Shown in pieces: positions 40,094 through 46,603 of a stretch of 64,000 nucleotides of DNA. The notes beneath the pieces are model-generated. The model searched no databases. It was not told where the DNA came from and worked only from the letters and a program-made list of their open reading frames with translations. The first letter of the stretch is position 1. Each line of letters opens with the position of its first letter. The stretch spans positions 12,980 to 76,979 of the forward strand of contig DASYSC010000221.1 in assembly GCA_036003765.1 (NCBI GenBank), written 5' to 3'. This DNA comes from 3-1-20CM-2-70-9 sp036003765. Its GTDB lineage: Bacteria > Chloroflexota > Limnocylindria > P2-11E. The position numbers and the translations under genes were made by a program.

Positions 40094-41145
40094 CACTGAC
40101 CCTCCATGACCCTGACGAGGTCGCTCATGAGCGACCCCACGTAGCGGACCGCCCCGATCGACCGCGCGTAGTCCATCCGCGTCGGCCCGACGACCCCAAC
40201 AAAACCGATCACATCCGCGTCGGCCCCGTAACGGCCGACGACCAGGCTGCAGTCGCGGAGCGACTCCTGCCGGTGCTCGTGGCCGATCGTGATGTGAACC
40301 TCCCCTGCGCCCAGGTCGAGCGGCAGGATCTCGGCCAAACGCGTGTGGTCCTCGAAGAGGCTGAGCATTTCGCGGCCGCGATCGCCCTGCGCAAATTCGG
40401 GCTGGGCGAGGATGTTCTGGAACCCGTCGACGTACAGGTCGCGCGCACGGAAGGCGTCCTGCTCCTCGAGGATGCGGGCGAGCGCGCGGACCACGTCCGC
40501 GTCTGCACCCGTCTCGCTCGCGCCACGCCCGAGCAGAGTTGCGGCGCTTCCGCCGGCGAGCGAATCCGTGAGGCGCGCCGACAGCCCGTGCAGATGCTCG
40601 GGGGTCGTCGGAGTCCCTAGTTCCAGGACCTGCTGCCGCACCGCGCCGCCCTCAAGAACGGCCACGATCAGGACACGGCGCTCGTGGATCGGAACGACCT
40701 CGAGATGCCGCAGGGTCGTGCGCCTTGCGGCGGGCGGCGTCACGAGCGACGCCTCGGCGGTGAGCCGCGCGAGGCTCGAGGCAGCCACCCGGAGCCACGC
40801 CGCCGTGTCGGTCAGGGCCTGCTGGAACTGATGGGACACGGTCACCTGCTCCTCCGGACGCAGCCCCGACATCGGCATGAGGCTCTCGATGAAGTAGCGG
40901 TAGCCGAGATCCGTCGGGACGCGTCCCGCCGAGGTGTGCGGGTGCGTCAGGAGGCCGCGCTCTTCGAGATCGGCGAGCTCGTTGCGCACCGTCGCCGGCG
41001 AGACATCCAGGTGGTACCTCCGCACGAGCTGGGCAGACGACACCGGCTCGGCCGTGGCGATGTACTCGCGGATCACCGCCGAAAGCAGCTCCCGCGCTCG
41101 CCGGTCAAGCTCTGGAAACACGGCTGGATCGGGCTTGTTTGTCAA
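40093..41145 (-). CDS. hrcA: Heat-inducible repressor HrcA
   Basis: A 350-residue repressor that binds CIRCE. N-terminal winged helix: ELLSAVIREYIATAEPVSSAQLVRRYHLDVSPATVRNELADLEERGLLTHPHTSAGRVPTDLGYRYF. The rest is the GAF-like dimerisation and insertion region. The start is TTG at 41145, only 1 bp from the CIRCE element. A GGAG sequence inside the CIRCE spacer and arm is the likely ribosome site, so the operator also shapes translation. In many bacteria GroEL tunes HrcA activity; no groEL is in this window. Confidence 0.95.
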   Translation of the reverse strand: MTNKPDPAVFPELDRRARELLSAVIREYIATAEPVSSAQLVRRYHLDVSPATVRNELADLEERGLLTHPHTSAGRVPTDLGYRYFIESLMPMSGLRPEEQVTVSHQFQQALTDTAAWLRVAASSLARLTAEASLVTPPAARRTTLRHLEVVPIHERRVLIVAVLEGGAVRQQVLELGTPTTPEHLHGLSARLTDSLAGGSAATLLGRGASETGADADVVRALARILEEQDAFRARDLYVDGFQNILAQPEFAQGDRGREMLSLFEDHTRLAEILPLDLGAGEVHITIGHEHRQESLRDCSLVVGRYGADADVIGFVGVVGPTRMDYARSIGAVRYVGSLMSDLVRVMEGQ

Positions 41146-41146
41146 A

Positions 41147-41173
41147 TTAGCACTCTCCTATCGAGAGTGCTAA
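41147..41173. promoter_or_regulatory. CIRCE operator
   Basis: TTAGCACTC-N9-GAGTGCTAA (41147-41155 and 41165-41173) is a perfect CIRCE inverted repeat with the canonical 9-bp spacer. It lies 1 bp upstream of the hrcA TTG on the minus strand and 120 bp upstream of mscL on the plus strand. HrcA binding represses the hrcA-grpE-dnaK operon. Confidence 0.97.
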
Positions 41174-41292
41174 GAGCCTATCAGGGCCTCTTCGGCCCCG
41201 TCAAGACCGCGCCTGCGCGTGCGGGGGGCAAGAAGGCTGGCACGCCCCCTGCGGTTACGCAGTTTCATCCGGCACGCAGGAGGGTCTTTTTA

Positions 41293-41715
41293 ATGTTGTC
41301 CGAATTCAAGGTGTGGCTGCTCAAGGCAAACGTTCTCGCGCTGGCTCTCGCGTTCATCATCGGCGTCGCGCTGGCGGCGGTCGTCAACTCGCTCGTCAAA
41401 GACATCATCATGCCGCCGGTCGGGCTGCTCCTCGGAGGAGTGGACTTCAACAACCTCTTCATCGACCTCTCGGGTAAGCACCCCGCAAGCCTGAAGGCGG
41501 CGCAGGACGCGGGCTTGGCGACGCTCAACTACGGCGTGTTCATTAACACCGTTATTACGTTCATCATCGTGGCGTTCGTCGTGTTCATCATCGCTCGGTC
41601 GTTCATACCAAAGCCCGCGCCAACGAAGGTCTGCCCGCGCTGTGCCGCGGATGACCTCCCGATGGCGGCGACACGCTGCCCGCACTGCACGAGCGACATC
41701 CCTCGCGCCGCCTAG
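41293..41715 (+). CDS. mscL: Large-conductance mechanosensitive channel MscL with C-terminal zinc ribbon
   Basis: A 140-residue channel subunit. The MscL part (EFKVWLLKANVLALALAFIIGVALAAVVNSLVKDIIMPPVGLLLGGVDFNNLFIDL, then TLNYGVFINTVITFIIVAFVVFIIARSF) has the amphipathic N helix and two membrane helices. The usual C-terminal helical bundle is replaced by a zinc ribbon, CPRCAADDLPMAATRCPHC (Cys-x2-Cys-x12-Cys-x2-Cys). It opens under membrane tension to release solutes. The ATG at 41293 has AGGAGG ten bases upstream. Confidence 0.93.
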   Translation: MLSEFKVWLLKANVLALALAFIIGVALAAVVNSLVKDIIMPPVGLLLGGVDFNNLFIDLSGKHPASLKAAQDAGLATLNYGVFINTVITFIIVAFVVFIIARSFIPKPAPTKVCPRCAADDLPMAATRCPHCTSDIPRAA

Positions 41716-41814
41716 CACAGCGCGCGCCCTGCCACGCGCGCGCGGTGCTGGTTCGTCGGTCCCGGCTGATGCGCCGTTGCTCACCGCGGCGAGCCGGATC
41801 GCCGAGCGCGGGTT

Positions 41815-42207
41815 CTAGGCCGCGGTCGGCGAGAGAAGCGCGCGGACACGCGAGACCAGATCGTCCAGGTCGAAGGGCTTCGTCACGTAATCGGCCGCGC
41901 CGAGCTCGGTCGCGTAGAGGCGCTCGGACAACCCGAAGATCGCGGTCACGACAACCACCGGTATCCGGGAGATGCGCCCGTCGGCACGGAGCTCGCGGAG
42001 GACCGAGAACCCGTCGCGCTTGGGCATCATCAGGTCGAGGACCATGCACGACGGACTGAGGTCGTCGACGTCGCGCATGGCCTCGTCACCGTCGTGTGCG
42101 AGCTTCGCATCGAGGCCCTCGTCCTTCAGCGCGGTCATGATCACGTCGCCCAGCGCCGGGTCGTCCTCGACCACCAGCACGAGCGGGCGCTTCCGGTTCG
42201 TCACCAC
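41815..42207 (-). CDS. Stand-alone response-regulator receiver protein
   Basis: A 130-residue CheY-like receiver without output domain. LVVEDDPALGDVIMTALKDEGL has the acidic pair, SCMVLDLMMPKRDGFSVLREL the phospho-Asp (about residue 57), VVVVTAIFGLSERLYA the Thr switch and DYVTKPFDLDDLVSRVRALL the Lys. The start is GTG 42207. No kinase is adjacent; it may take phosphate from a distant kinase or a phosphorelay. Between it and the Crp gene a strong hairpin (TCTCCGGC ... GCCGGGAGA, about 42219-42236) lies near 42225. Confidence 0.9.
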   Translation of the reverse strand: MVTNRKRPLVLVVEDDPALGDVIMTALKDEGLDAKLAHDGDEAMRDVDDLSPSCMVLDLMMPKRDGFSVLRELRADGRISRIPVVVVTAIFGLSERLYATELGAADYVTKPFDLDDLVSRVRALLSPTAA

Positions 42208-42292
42208 TTAGCTCAATCTCCGGCTTGGCCGGGAGACACGCCTCCGGCAGGTTCGACTCGCGCCCCTGAGCGGACACCTCGCTCGGCCTTCA

Positions 42293-42970
42293 CTAAAAAC
42301 GGATCTCCTTCTGGAGACGATCGGCGTCCTTGATCGCGATCCGGCGCCGCCGTATGGCGATGATCTCGCGACGCTCGAGGTCGCCGAGGACGCGGTTCAC
42401 GGAGACCCGCGACGCGCCGATGAAGGCCGCGAGCTCGTCCTGCGTGAGCGTGAGCTCGTTGCCATCGCCGCCGGTCGATCTCGCCAGGTCGAGCAGGTAT
42501 TTCGCCACCCGGCTCGGCACGTCGAGGAAGATCAGGTCCTCCACCCGGTCCGAGAGGCGGCGGATCGTGCGGGCCAGGGTCTCGAGGACGACGCGGAACG
42601 AGGCTGGATGCGACTCCAGATACGCGAGGAAATCGTCACCTGCGAGGAGGGCCGCGCGCGTGTCCTCGAGCGCCGTGGCGCTTGCCGAACGCGGGCTGCG
42701 GTCGAAGAGCGCGAGCTCCCCGAAGAACTCCCCCGGGCGCATGATCGCGACGAGCGCTTCCTGGCCGAACTCCCCGGGGAGCGCGATCTTCACCGCGCCG
42801 TCCAGGACCATGTAGAGGTGCGTGCCCGGGTCGTCCTTGCGGAAGATGGTCTCGCCGCGGCGGTATTGCTTGGTCCGGACCCGGTCGCCGAGCTCGGCGA
42901 GCTCGCCGTCGGGAAGTCGCGAGAAGAGCGGCAGCCGGCGCAGGTGCTCGGCCACGCGCTGCTCAGGCAT
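42293..42970 (-). CDS. Crp/Fnr-family transcription regulator
   Basis: A 225-residue regulator. The N-terminal cNMP-binding fold includes YRRGETIFRKDDPGTHLYMVLDGAVKIAL, PGEFFGELALFDRSPRSASATALEDTRAALL (the phosphate-binding cassette GELALFDxxPRSASA) and the long C helix. The C-terminal HTH_Crp is LTQDELAAFIGASRVSVNRVLGDLERREIIAIRRRRIAI. No Fnr-type Cys cluster is seen, so it is more CRP-like. TAGAAT ends exactly 6 nt before the ATG: a leaderless promoter. It is divergent from the deoxyribosyltransferase-like/HTH gene. Confidence 0.93.
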   Translation of the reverse strand: MPEQRVAEHLRRLPLFSRLPDGELAELGDRVRTKQYRRGETIFRKDDPGTHLYMVLDGAVKIALPGEFGQEALVAIMRPGEFFGELALFDRSPRSASATALEDTRAALLAGDDFLAYLESHPASFRVVLETLARTIRRLSDRVEDLIFLDVPSRVAKYLLDLARSTGGDGNELTLTQDELAAFIGASRVSVNRVLGDLERREIIAIRRRRIAIKDADRLQKEIRF

Positions 42971-43020
42971 CGGCCGATTCTATGGTCCGAACTTGACGTC
43001 CCCACCATCATGAGCGCCCC
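42971..43020. promoter_or_regulatory. Divergent promoter region crp-like / NDT-HTH gene
   Basis: Minus strand: TAGAAT (42982-42977), 6 nt, ATG (42970). Plus strand: TATGGT (42981-42986) may be the -10, giving a ~28-nt leader without an obvious Shine-Dalgarno sequence. The two -10 boxes overlap, so the genes may compete for polymerase. Confidence 0.5.
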
Positions 43021-43941
43021 ATGGACGAGGCGAAGCAGCGGACCGCAGTCACCGTCGGCGAGGCATACATCTCGGGCGCGCTGACGGCGCTCGAGGACGC
43101 GCCGCGCACCAAGCTCTTCTACGAGCTCCTGGCCGAGATCGCGGAAGCGGCCCATCTTCGCGCTTACCTCCCGCATCGCGTCACCGATCCAGTGGTGGCC
43201 GCTCACCTCGACCCTCGGGCGGTGTACGAGATCGATCGCGCGCACGTCACGGGTGCCGCGGTGTTGATCGCCTATGCCGGTATCCCGTCGTTCGGCGTGG
43301 GTATCGAGGTCGAGCTCGCGCGGGAGCACGGCGTCCCGGTGATCGTCGTCGCCGAGCGCGACCGACCGATCTCGCGCCTGCTCCTGGGCAATCCCGCGGT
43401 CCTCGAGGTCGTGCGGTTCGCCGACCTCGAAGGTCTTCGCCGACAGCTGCAAGACGCGCTGGTGCGGATCGCTACCACACCTCGCGACGGCGTCCGCACA
43501 GTCGTGGCGGATGATGTCGTGGTCCAGCGGTTTATCGCCAGCCTCGGTCACGCCCGCGAGCTTCCCGACGCGGAGGTGGCCGCGCTCCTGCGGATCGCCG
43601 ACCTCGACGGCGAGGCCGCCGCGGTCTTGAAGGACGCTGTGGTGGGCGGGCGTCTCTTCGGTGCCGGGCTCCGAGATCTCGTCGGGCGTTATGCGCTTCG
43701 CGGGCCGGATCTCGCGGCGTTCATCCTGCGAGACGTTCTCGAACGATCGCTCGCCGAGACCGCACGCACGCTTGCCATTGACGTCCGGACCGCGAAGCGC
43801 CACATCGCCACGGCGCGCGATCGCGTCGGCCTTCCCGAAGACGCCGAGGCCACGACGGTCGCACAATGGCTCGTGACCGAGCTCATCGCGCCACCGACGC
43901 GCGCGCTGCAGCTCCATCTCTTCACCGGAGGGCGCGCGTAG
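43021..43941 (+). CDS. Nucleoside 2-deoxyribosyltransferase-like domain fused to a C-terminal HTH
   Basis: A 306-residue protein. The N-terminal ~140 residues have the flavodoxin-like deoxyribosyltransferase pattern: EAYISGALTALEDAPRTKLFYELLAEIAEAA, RAYLPHRVTDP, ARAVYEIDRAHV-type core (AVYEIDRAHVTGAAVLIAYAG) and SFGVGIEVELAREHGVPVIVVAERD, which supplies the catalytic-type Glu. The remainder is helical and ends with a probable helix-turn-helix (AETARTLAIDVRTAKRHIATARDRVG). Such a fusion could be a transcription factor sensing a nucleoside or nucleotide sugar, or an effector that cleaves nucleotides. It is divergent from a Crp/Fnr gene. Function is inference. Confidence 0.72.
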   Translation: MDEAKQRTAVTVGEAYISGALTALEDAPRTKLFYELLAEIAEAAHLRAYLPHRVTDPVVAAHLDPRAVYEIDRAHVTGAAVLIAYAGIPSFGVGIEVELAREHGVPVIVVAERDRPISRLLLGNPAVLEVVRFADLEGLRRQLQDALVRIATTPRDGVRTVVADDVVVQRFIASLGHARELPDAEVAALLRIADLDGEAAAVLKDAVVGGRLFGAGLRDLVGRYALRGPDLAAFILRDVLERSLAETARTLAIDVRTAKRHIATARDRVGLPEDAEATTVAQWLVTELIAPPTRALQLHLFTGGRA

Positions 43942-43943
43942 CC

Positions 43944-44051
43944 ATGGGCAAGGGTCAGAAGAAGCAGAAGACCAAGGGCAAGCTCGGCTGGCGCAGCAAG
44001 AAGGCAAATCACGGCCGCAAACCGGGGATGGGCCGGGGCAAGCGCAACTAG
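43944..44051 (+). CDS. Very basic 35-residue protein, bTHX-like
   Basis: A 35-residue protein starting MGKGQKKQKTKGKLGWRSKK and ending GMGRGKRN, with nearly half Lys/Arg and no acidic residue. The opening MGKGxKKxxxKGK resembles the small ribosomal protein bTHX of Thermus (MGKGDRRTRRGK type), which binds the head of the 30S subunit. The match is short, so nucleic-acid binding is likely but identity is not certain. It starts 2 bp after the NDT-HTH gene and is probably co-translated. Confidence 0.6.
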   Translation: MGKGQKKQKTKGKLGWRSKKANHGRKPGMGRGKRN

Positions 44052-44054
44052 GGG

Positions 44055-44143
44055 CCGAGGGGGCGTCGCTTCGCGCTCCGCTACGCGTCCGGGGGCCCCT
44101 GCCCCCTGGGCCCCTGCCCTTAGCCCCCTCGAACCCCCAGCGC
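44055..44143. repeat. GC palindrome repeat, degenerate copy D
   Basis: Between two genes of basic proteins lies a run of G and C tracts (GGGGGCCCCTGCCCCCTGGG and on). On the minus strand it begins CTGGGGGTTCGAGGGGGC, matching the GGGGGTCxGxGGGGGC opening of the repeat family, followed by decayed arms. No gene is visible in it. Confidence 0.5.
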
Positions 44144-44154
44144 TGGTGTTCCCC

Positions 44155-44544
44155 CTAGCGGCGCTTTTTCCGAGTCGTGCTTCGCCGCGTCGTGCGCTTC
44201 GCGGTGCTACGGCGGCCCATGGTCTTGCGGCGCGCCGTGGTCTTGCGGCGCGCCGTCGCCTTGCGGCCTCCCCGCTTTGCGGTGCTCCGCTTGGCGGTCT
44301 TGCGCTTCGCGGTGGTCTTGCGGCGGCCGGTCGACCGCTTCGCGGTCGTCTTGCGTCCGCTCGTCGCCTTCTTCGCGGTAGAGCGGCGGCGCGTGGTCCT
44401 CTTCCGTCCGCCACCCATGCCCGACGACGAGCCGCTCATCGGCGAGGGTGGAGGCGGAGTCGGGCTCGTGGGTATCGGCGTGGGCCAGACCGAACCGGGT
44501 TCCTTCTGCGCGGACCAATCGGTGCCTTGGTCTTCCTGGGTCAT
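44155..44544 (-). CDS. Histone H1-like Lys/Arg/Thr-rich protein
   Basis: A 129-residue protein. The first ~40 residues are Pro/Ser-rich with acidic residues (TQEDQGTDWSAQKEPGSVW); the rest is a low-complexity basic tail of T-A-K-R / R-K-T-T units (KTTAKRSTGRRKTTAKRKTAKRST in pieces). This resembles histone H1-like and HU C-terminal tails that compact DNA. The ATG at 44544 is preceded by GGGGAGG at a good distance; the longer frame to 44589 lacks this. No folded domain is seen. Confidence 0.7.
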   Translation of the reverse strand: MTQEDQGTDWSAQKEPGSVWPTPIPTSPTPPPPSPMSGSSSGMGGGRKRTTRRRSTAKKATSGRKTTAKRSTGRRKTTAKRKTAKRSTAKRGGRKATARRKTTARRKTMGRRSTAKRTTRRSTTRKKRR

Positions 44545-44643
44545 GGTTCCTCCCCGAACTGATCGGAAGCGATCGTGTGGTGATGGCATATCGAATTCGG
44601 TGCGTCACCGCAAGCACGGGAACTCATCTCGCTCCCGCCTTGT

Positions 44644-44880
44644 ATGGGTCGCGTGGAGATCGTCGAACAGCCCAACGACGCCGCCGGTGAATGGCATCCG
44701 TGGGAACCGCCGACATGGCTGGTCGCGCTCGGCCTCTGCCTGGCGCTCGTCGTGGGATTCGTGCGCGCCTCCGACGTGCGCGATCCGCGCCTGGAGCGTC
44801 AAGCGGGCCCCACGCCATGCGTGCCGCGCACCGCGCCGCAGCCACACGACGTCAACTACGTCTGGATCTGGTGCCCCTAG
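44644..44880 (+). CDS. Hypothetical small single-pass membrane protein
   Basis: A 78-residue frame with an acidic N terminus, one hydrophobic helix (PTWLVALGLCLALVVGFVRA, residues ~28-47) and a tail with two late Cys residues (TPCVPRTAP and VWIWCP). Not recognised. ATG 44644 or GTG 44653 could be the start; neither has a clear ribosome site. Its stop overlaps the 3' end of hemW (convergent, 4 bases). Confidence 0.5.
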   Translation: MGRVEIVEQPNDAAGEWHPWEPPTWLVALGLCLALVVGFVRASDVRDPRLERQAGPTPCVPRTAPQPHDVNYVWIWCP

Positions 44881-46034
44881 GGCAGAAGGCGCACGAAGAC
44901 CTCGCTCGCGAGAAGCCGTCCGCGCGCCGTGAGCTGCGCGCGCTCACCGGACCAGCGCACGAGCCGCGCGCGCGAGACGTCGGCGAGCGCCGTCCGTACG
45001 CGTTTCGCGGCCTCTTCACCGAAGCGGACCGCGTAACGGCGGAGATCGAGGCCAGTATCGAGCCGCAGCGCGAGCATCGCGGCCTCCGCCCGAGGGTCCG
45101 ATCCCAGGTCGGCGGTCCGGGCGGTCCCCGTCCGCGCGCGCTCGATGTACGCGCGGAGCTCCACCGGATTCGCCGAGCGGACGCCGGCGAGGTGGGTGTG
45201 CGCGCCGGCGCCCACGCCCAGCCACTCGCGGTCGCGCCAGTAGCCGAGGTTGTGGAGGGAGCGCTTGCCCGGCCTTGCCCAGTTCGCGATCTCGTAGTGC
45301 CGGTAACCGTTGCCGCCCAGAACGCGCTCGGCGAGGCGGTAGAAGCGAGCGATGCCGCCATCGTCCGGCTGCGCCGCCGCAGCCCGCCGGCGCCAGCGCT
45401 CGAGCACCGGCCAGCCGCCCCCCGGCCAGTTCGCCACCGAGGCCTCAGGGTCGAGGCGCAGCTCCAGCGGATAGCAGGAAAGGTGATCAGGCTCAAGCGC
45501 GAGCGCGGCCGCGAGGTCGCGCTGCCAGTCGGCGGCGGTCTGGCCCGGCCAGCCGAAGATCAGGTCGAGGTTGACGTCGAGGCCGGCATCGCGGGCGGCC
45601 ACGAACGCGGCCGCGCTGTCCTGTGGCTGGTGCGTCCGGCCGAGCGCGCGCAGCCCGCGCGCGTCGAAGCTCTGCGCCCCCAAGGACATGCGCGTGATGC
45701 CGAGCTCGCGCCAGGCATCGAGGCGCCCGCGGTCAAGCGTCGCGGGATTGGCCTCGACGGTGGCCTCGCGCGGGCGCAGGTCGAAAGCCTCGTGCAGCGC
45801 GTGGGCGAGTGATTCGATCTCGCCCGCGTCGAGAAGGCTCGGGGTACCTCCGCCGACGTACAGCGTCCGGATCCGCGGCCGCTCCAGCGCCCCTCCCTCG
45901 CGGGCGATCTCCTCGCCGAGGGCGTCGAGGTACTGCCCGCGGAGCCCGGTCGTCGCGGGCGCGGTCGCGAAGTCGCAGTACGGGCAGCGCGACGCGCAGA
46001 ACGGGATGTGGACGTAGAGACCAATCCCCCTCAT
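44877..46034 (-). CDS. hemW: Radical SAM HemW (HemN-like, heme chaperone)
   Basis: A 385-residue radical SAM protein. It starts RGIGLYVHIPFCASRCPYCDFAT, whose Cys-x3-Cys-x2-Cys binds the 4Fe-4S cluster. TLYVGGGTPSLLDAGEIESL and EATVEANPATLDRGRLDAWRELGITRMSLGAQSF follow, and the C-terminal winged-helix-like domain includes RSLHNLGYWRDREWLGVGAGAHTHL. The Cys triad with HIPFC and the neighbour lepA point to HemW rather than coproporphyrinogen oxidase HemN. ATG 46034 overlaps the previous stop (ATGA). A longer frame to 46148 lies in that gene. Confidence 0.92.
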   Translation of the reverse strand: MRGIGLYVHIPFCASRCPYCDFATAPATTGLRGQYLDALGEEIAREGGALERPRIRTLYVGGGTPSLLDAGEIESLAHALHEAFDLRPREATVEANPATLDRGRLDAWRELGITRMSLGAQSFDARGLRALGRTHQPQDSAAAFVAARDAGLDVNLDLIFGWPGQTAADWQRDLAAALALEPDHLSCYPLELRLDPEASVANWPGGGWPVLERWRRRAAAAQPDDGGIARFYRLAERVLGGNGYRHYEIANWARPGKRSLHNLGYWRDREWLGVGAGAHTHLAGVRSANPVELRAYIERARTGTARTADLGSDPRAEAAMLALRLDTGLDLRRYAVRFGEEAAKRVRTALADVSRARLVRWSGERAQLTARGRLLASEVFVRLLP

Positions 46035-46603
46035 GCGGACCCTGGGGGATCGAGGGCAGAGCCCCCCGAGCTCTTGATCGCCCCGAGCGGATCCGGCAGC
46101 CCCGCGTCGACCGAGAGATCCGCGGTCCGGCCGAGATCGACGAACCACTCGCGCGACTCGTGCACGAACGCAAGCAGGTGACTTGGCTTCCAGTCCACCT
46201 CAGTGACGATTCGCTCCTCGCCGAACTCGGGCAGGAGTAGAACGTAGGCGGTGGCGCGATCGACGACCCGGGCGCCCGAGACGCCAAAGCCACCAAGCTT
46301 CTCCGCGCCGCCGAGCGCGCCGACGATGGAGTCACGCAGCGGCGCGACGACCTCGGCGAGGCGCGCGTCCTCGCCCGAGGGTGCGACCCCCGCGGCGCGG
46401 TGCAGAGCGACCGCGGCACGACCCGCGTAGTGGCCCTCGAGCAGACCGCGCGTCTCACGCGAGAGGCACTCCCAGATCGTGGCGGCTTCGTTGCTCGCGA
46501 CCGCCTGAAGGAAGGTCGTGGCCGCGAGCTGCGTCGGGTGCTCGAACTGCACCTTCGGGACGGCCGGGGGCCGGGGGGCAGAGCCTCCCGAGTTCTTGGT
46601 CAT
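46031..46603 (-). CDS. Uncharacterised protein between lepA and hemW, termini formed by repeat copies
   Basis: A 190-residue soluble protein, not recognised. The core (VQFEHPTQLAATTFLQAVASNEAATIWECLSRETRGLL to VDWKPSHLLAFVHESREWFVDLG) looks like an alpha+beta fold of the NTF2/SnoaL type, but that is a guess. Both ends come from copies of the GC palindrome: N-terminal NSGGSAPRPPAVP and C-terminal SSGGSALDPPGSA. It overlaps lepA upstream and hemW downstream by ATGA, so it is translated in a lepA-orf-hemW operon. Confidence 0.8.
   Translation of the reverse strand: MTKNSGGSAPRPPAVPKVQFEHPTQLAATTFLQAVASNEAATIWECLSRETRGLLEGHYAGRAAVALHRAAGVAPSGEDARLAEVVAPLRDSIVGALGGAEKLGGFGVSGARVVDRATAYVLLLPEFGEERIVTEVDWKPSHLLAFVHESREWFVDLGRTADLSVDAGLPDPLGAIKSSGGSALDPPGSA
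46041..46078. repeat. GC palindrome repeat, copy E
   Basis: CTGGGGGATCGAGGGCAGAG followed by CCCCCCGAGCTCTTGATC. The core CGAGGGC-AGA-GCCCCCCG pairs as a hairpin. It lies within the 3' end of the lepA-hemW intervening gene and matches copy F over about 38 positions. Confidence 0.75.
46561..46601. repeat. GC palindrome repeat, copy F
   Basis: CCGGGGGCCGGGGGGCAGAG followed by CCTCCCGAGTTCTTGGTCAT. It spans the first codons of the intervening gene. The start codon lies at the end of the repeat, as in copy A before thiN. Confidence 0.75.

Noticed and set aside
42208..42292. tRNA-like strings (TAGCTCAAT and GGTTCGACTC) between the receiver and Crp genes
   Set aside because: The T-arm does not pair (GCAGG against CGCGC), no 7-bp acceptor stem can be formed, and the D-arm spacing is wrong. 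A simple TCTCCGGC/GCCGGGAGA hairpin explains the local symmetry.
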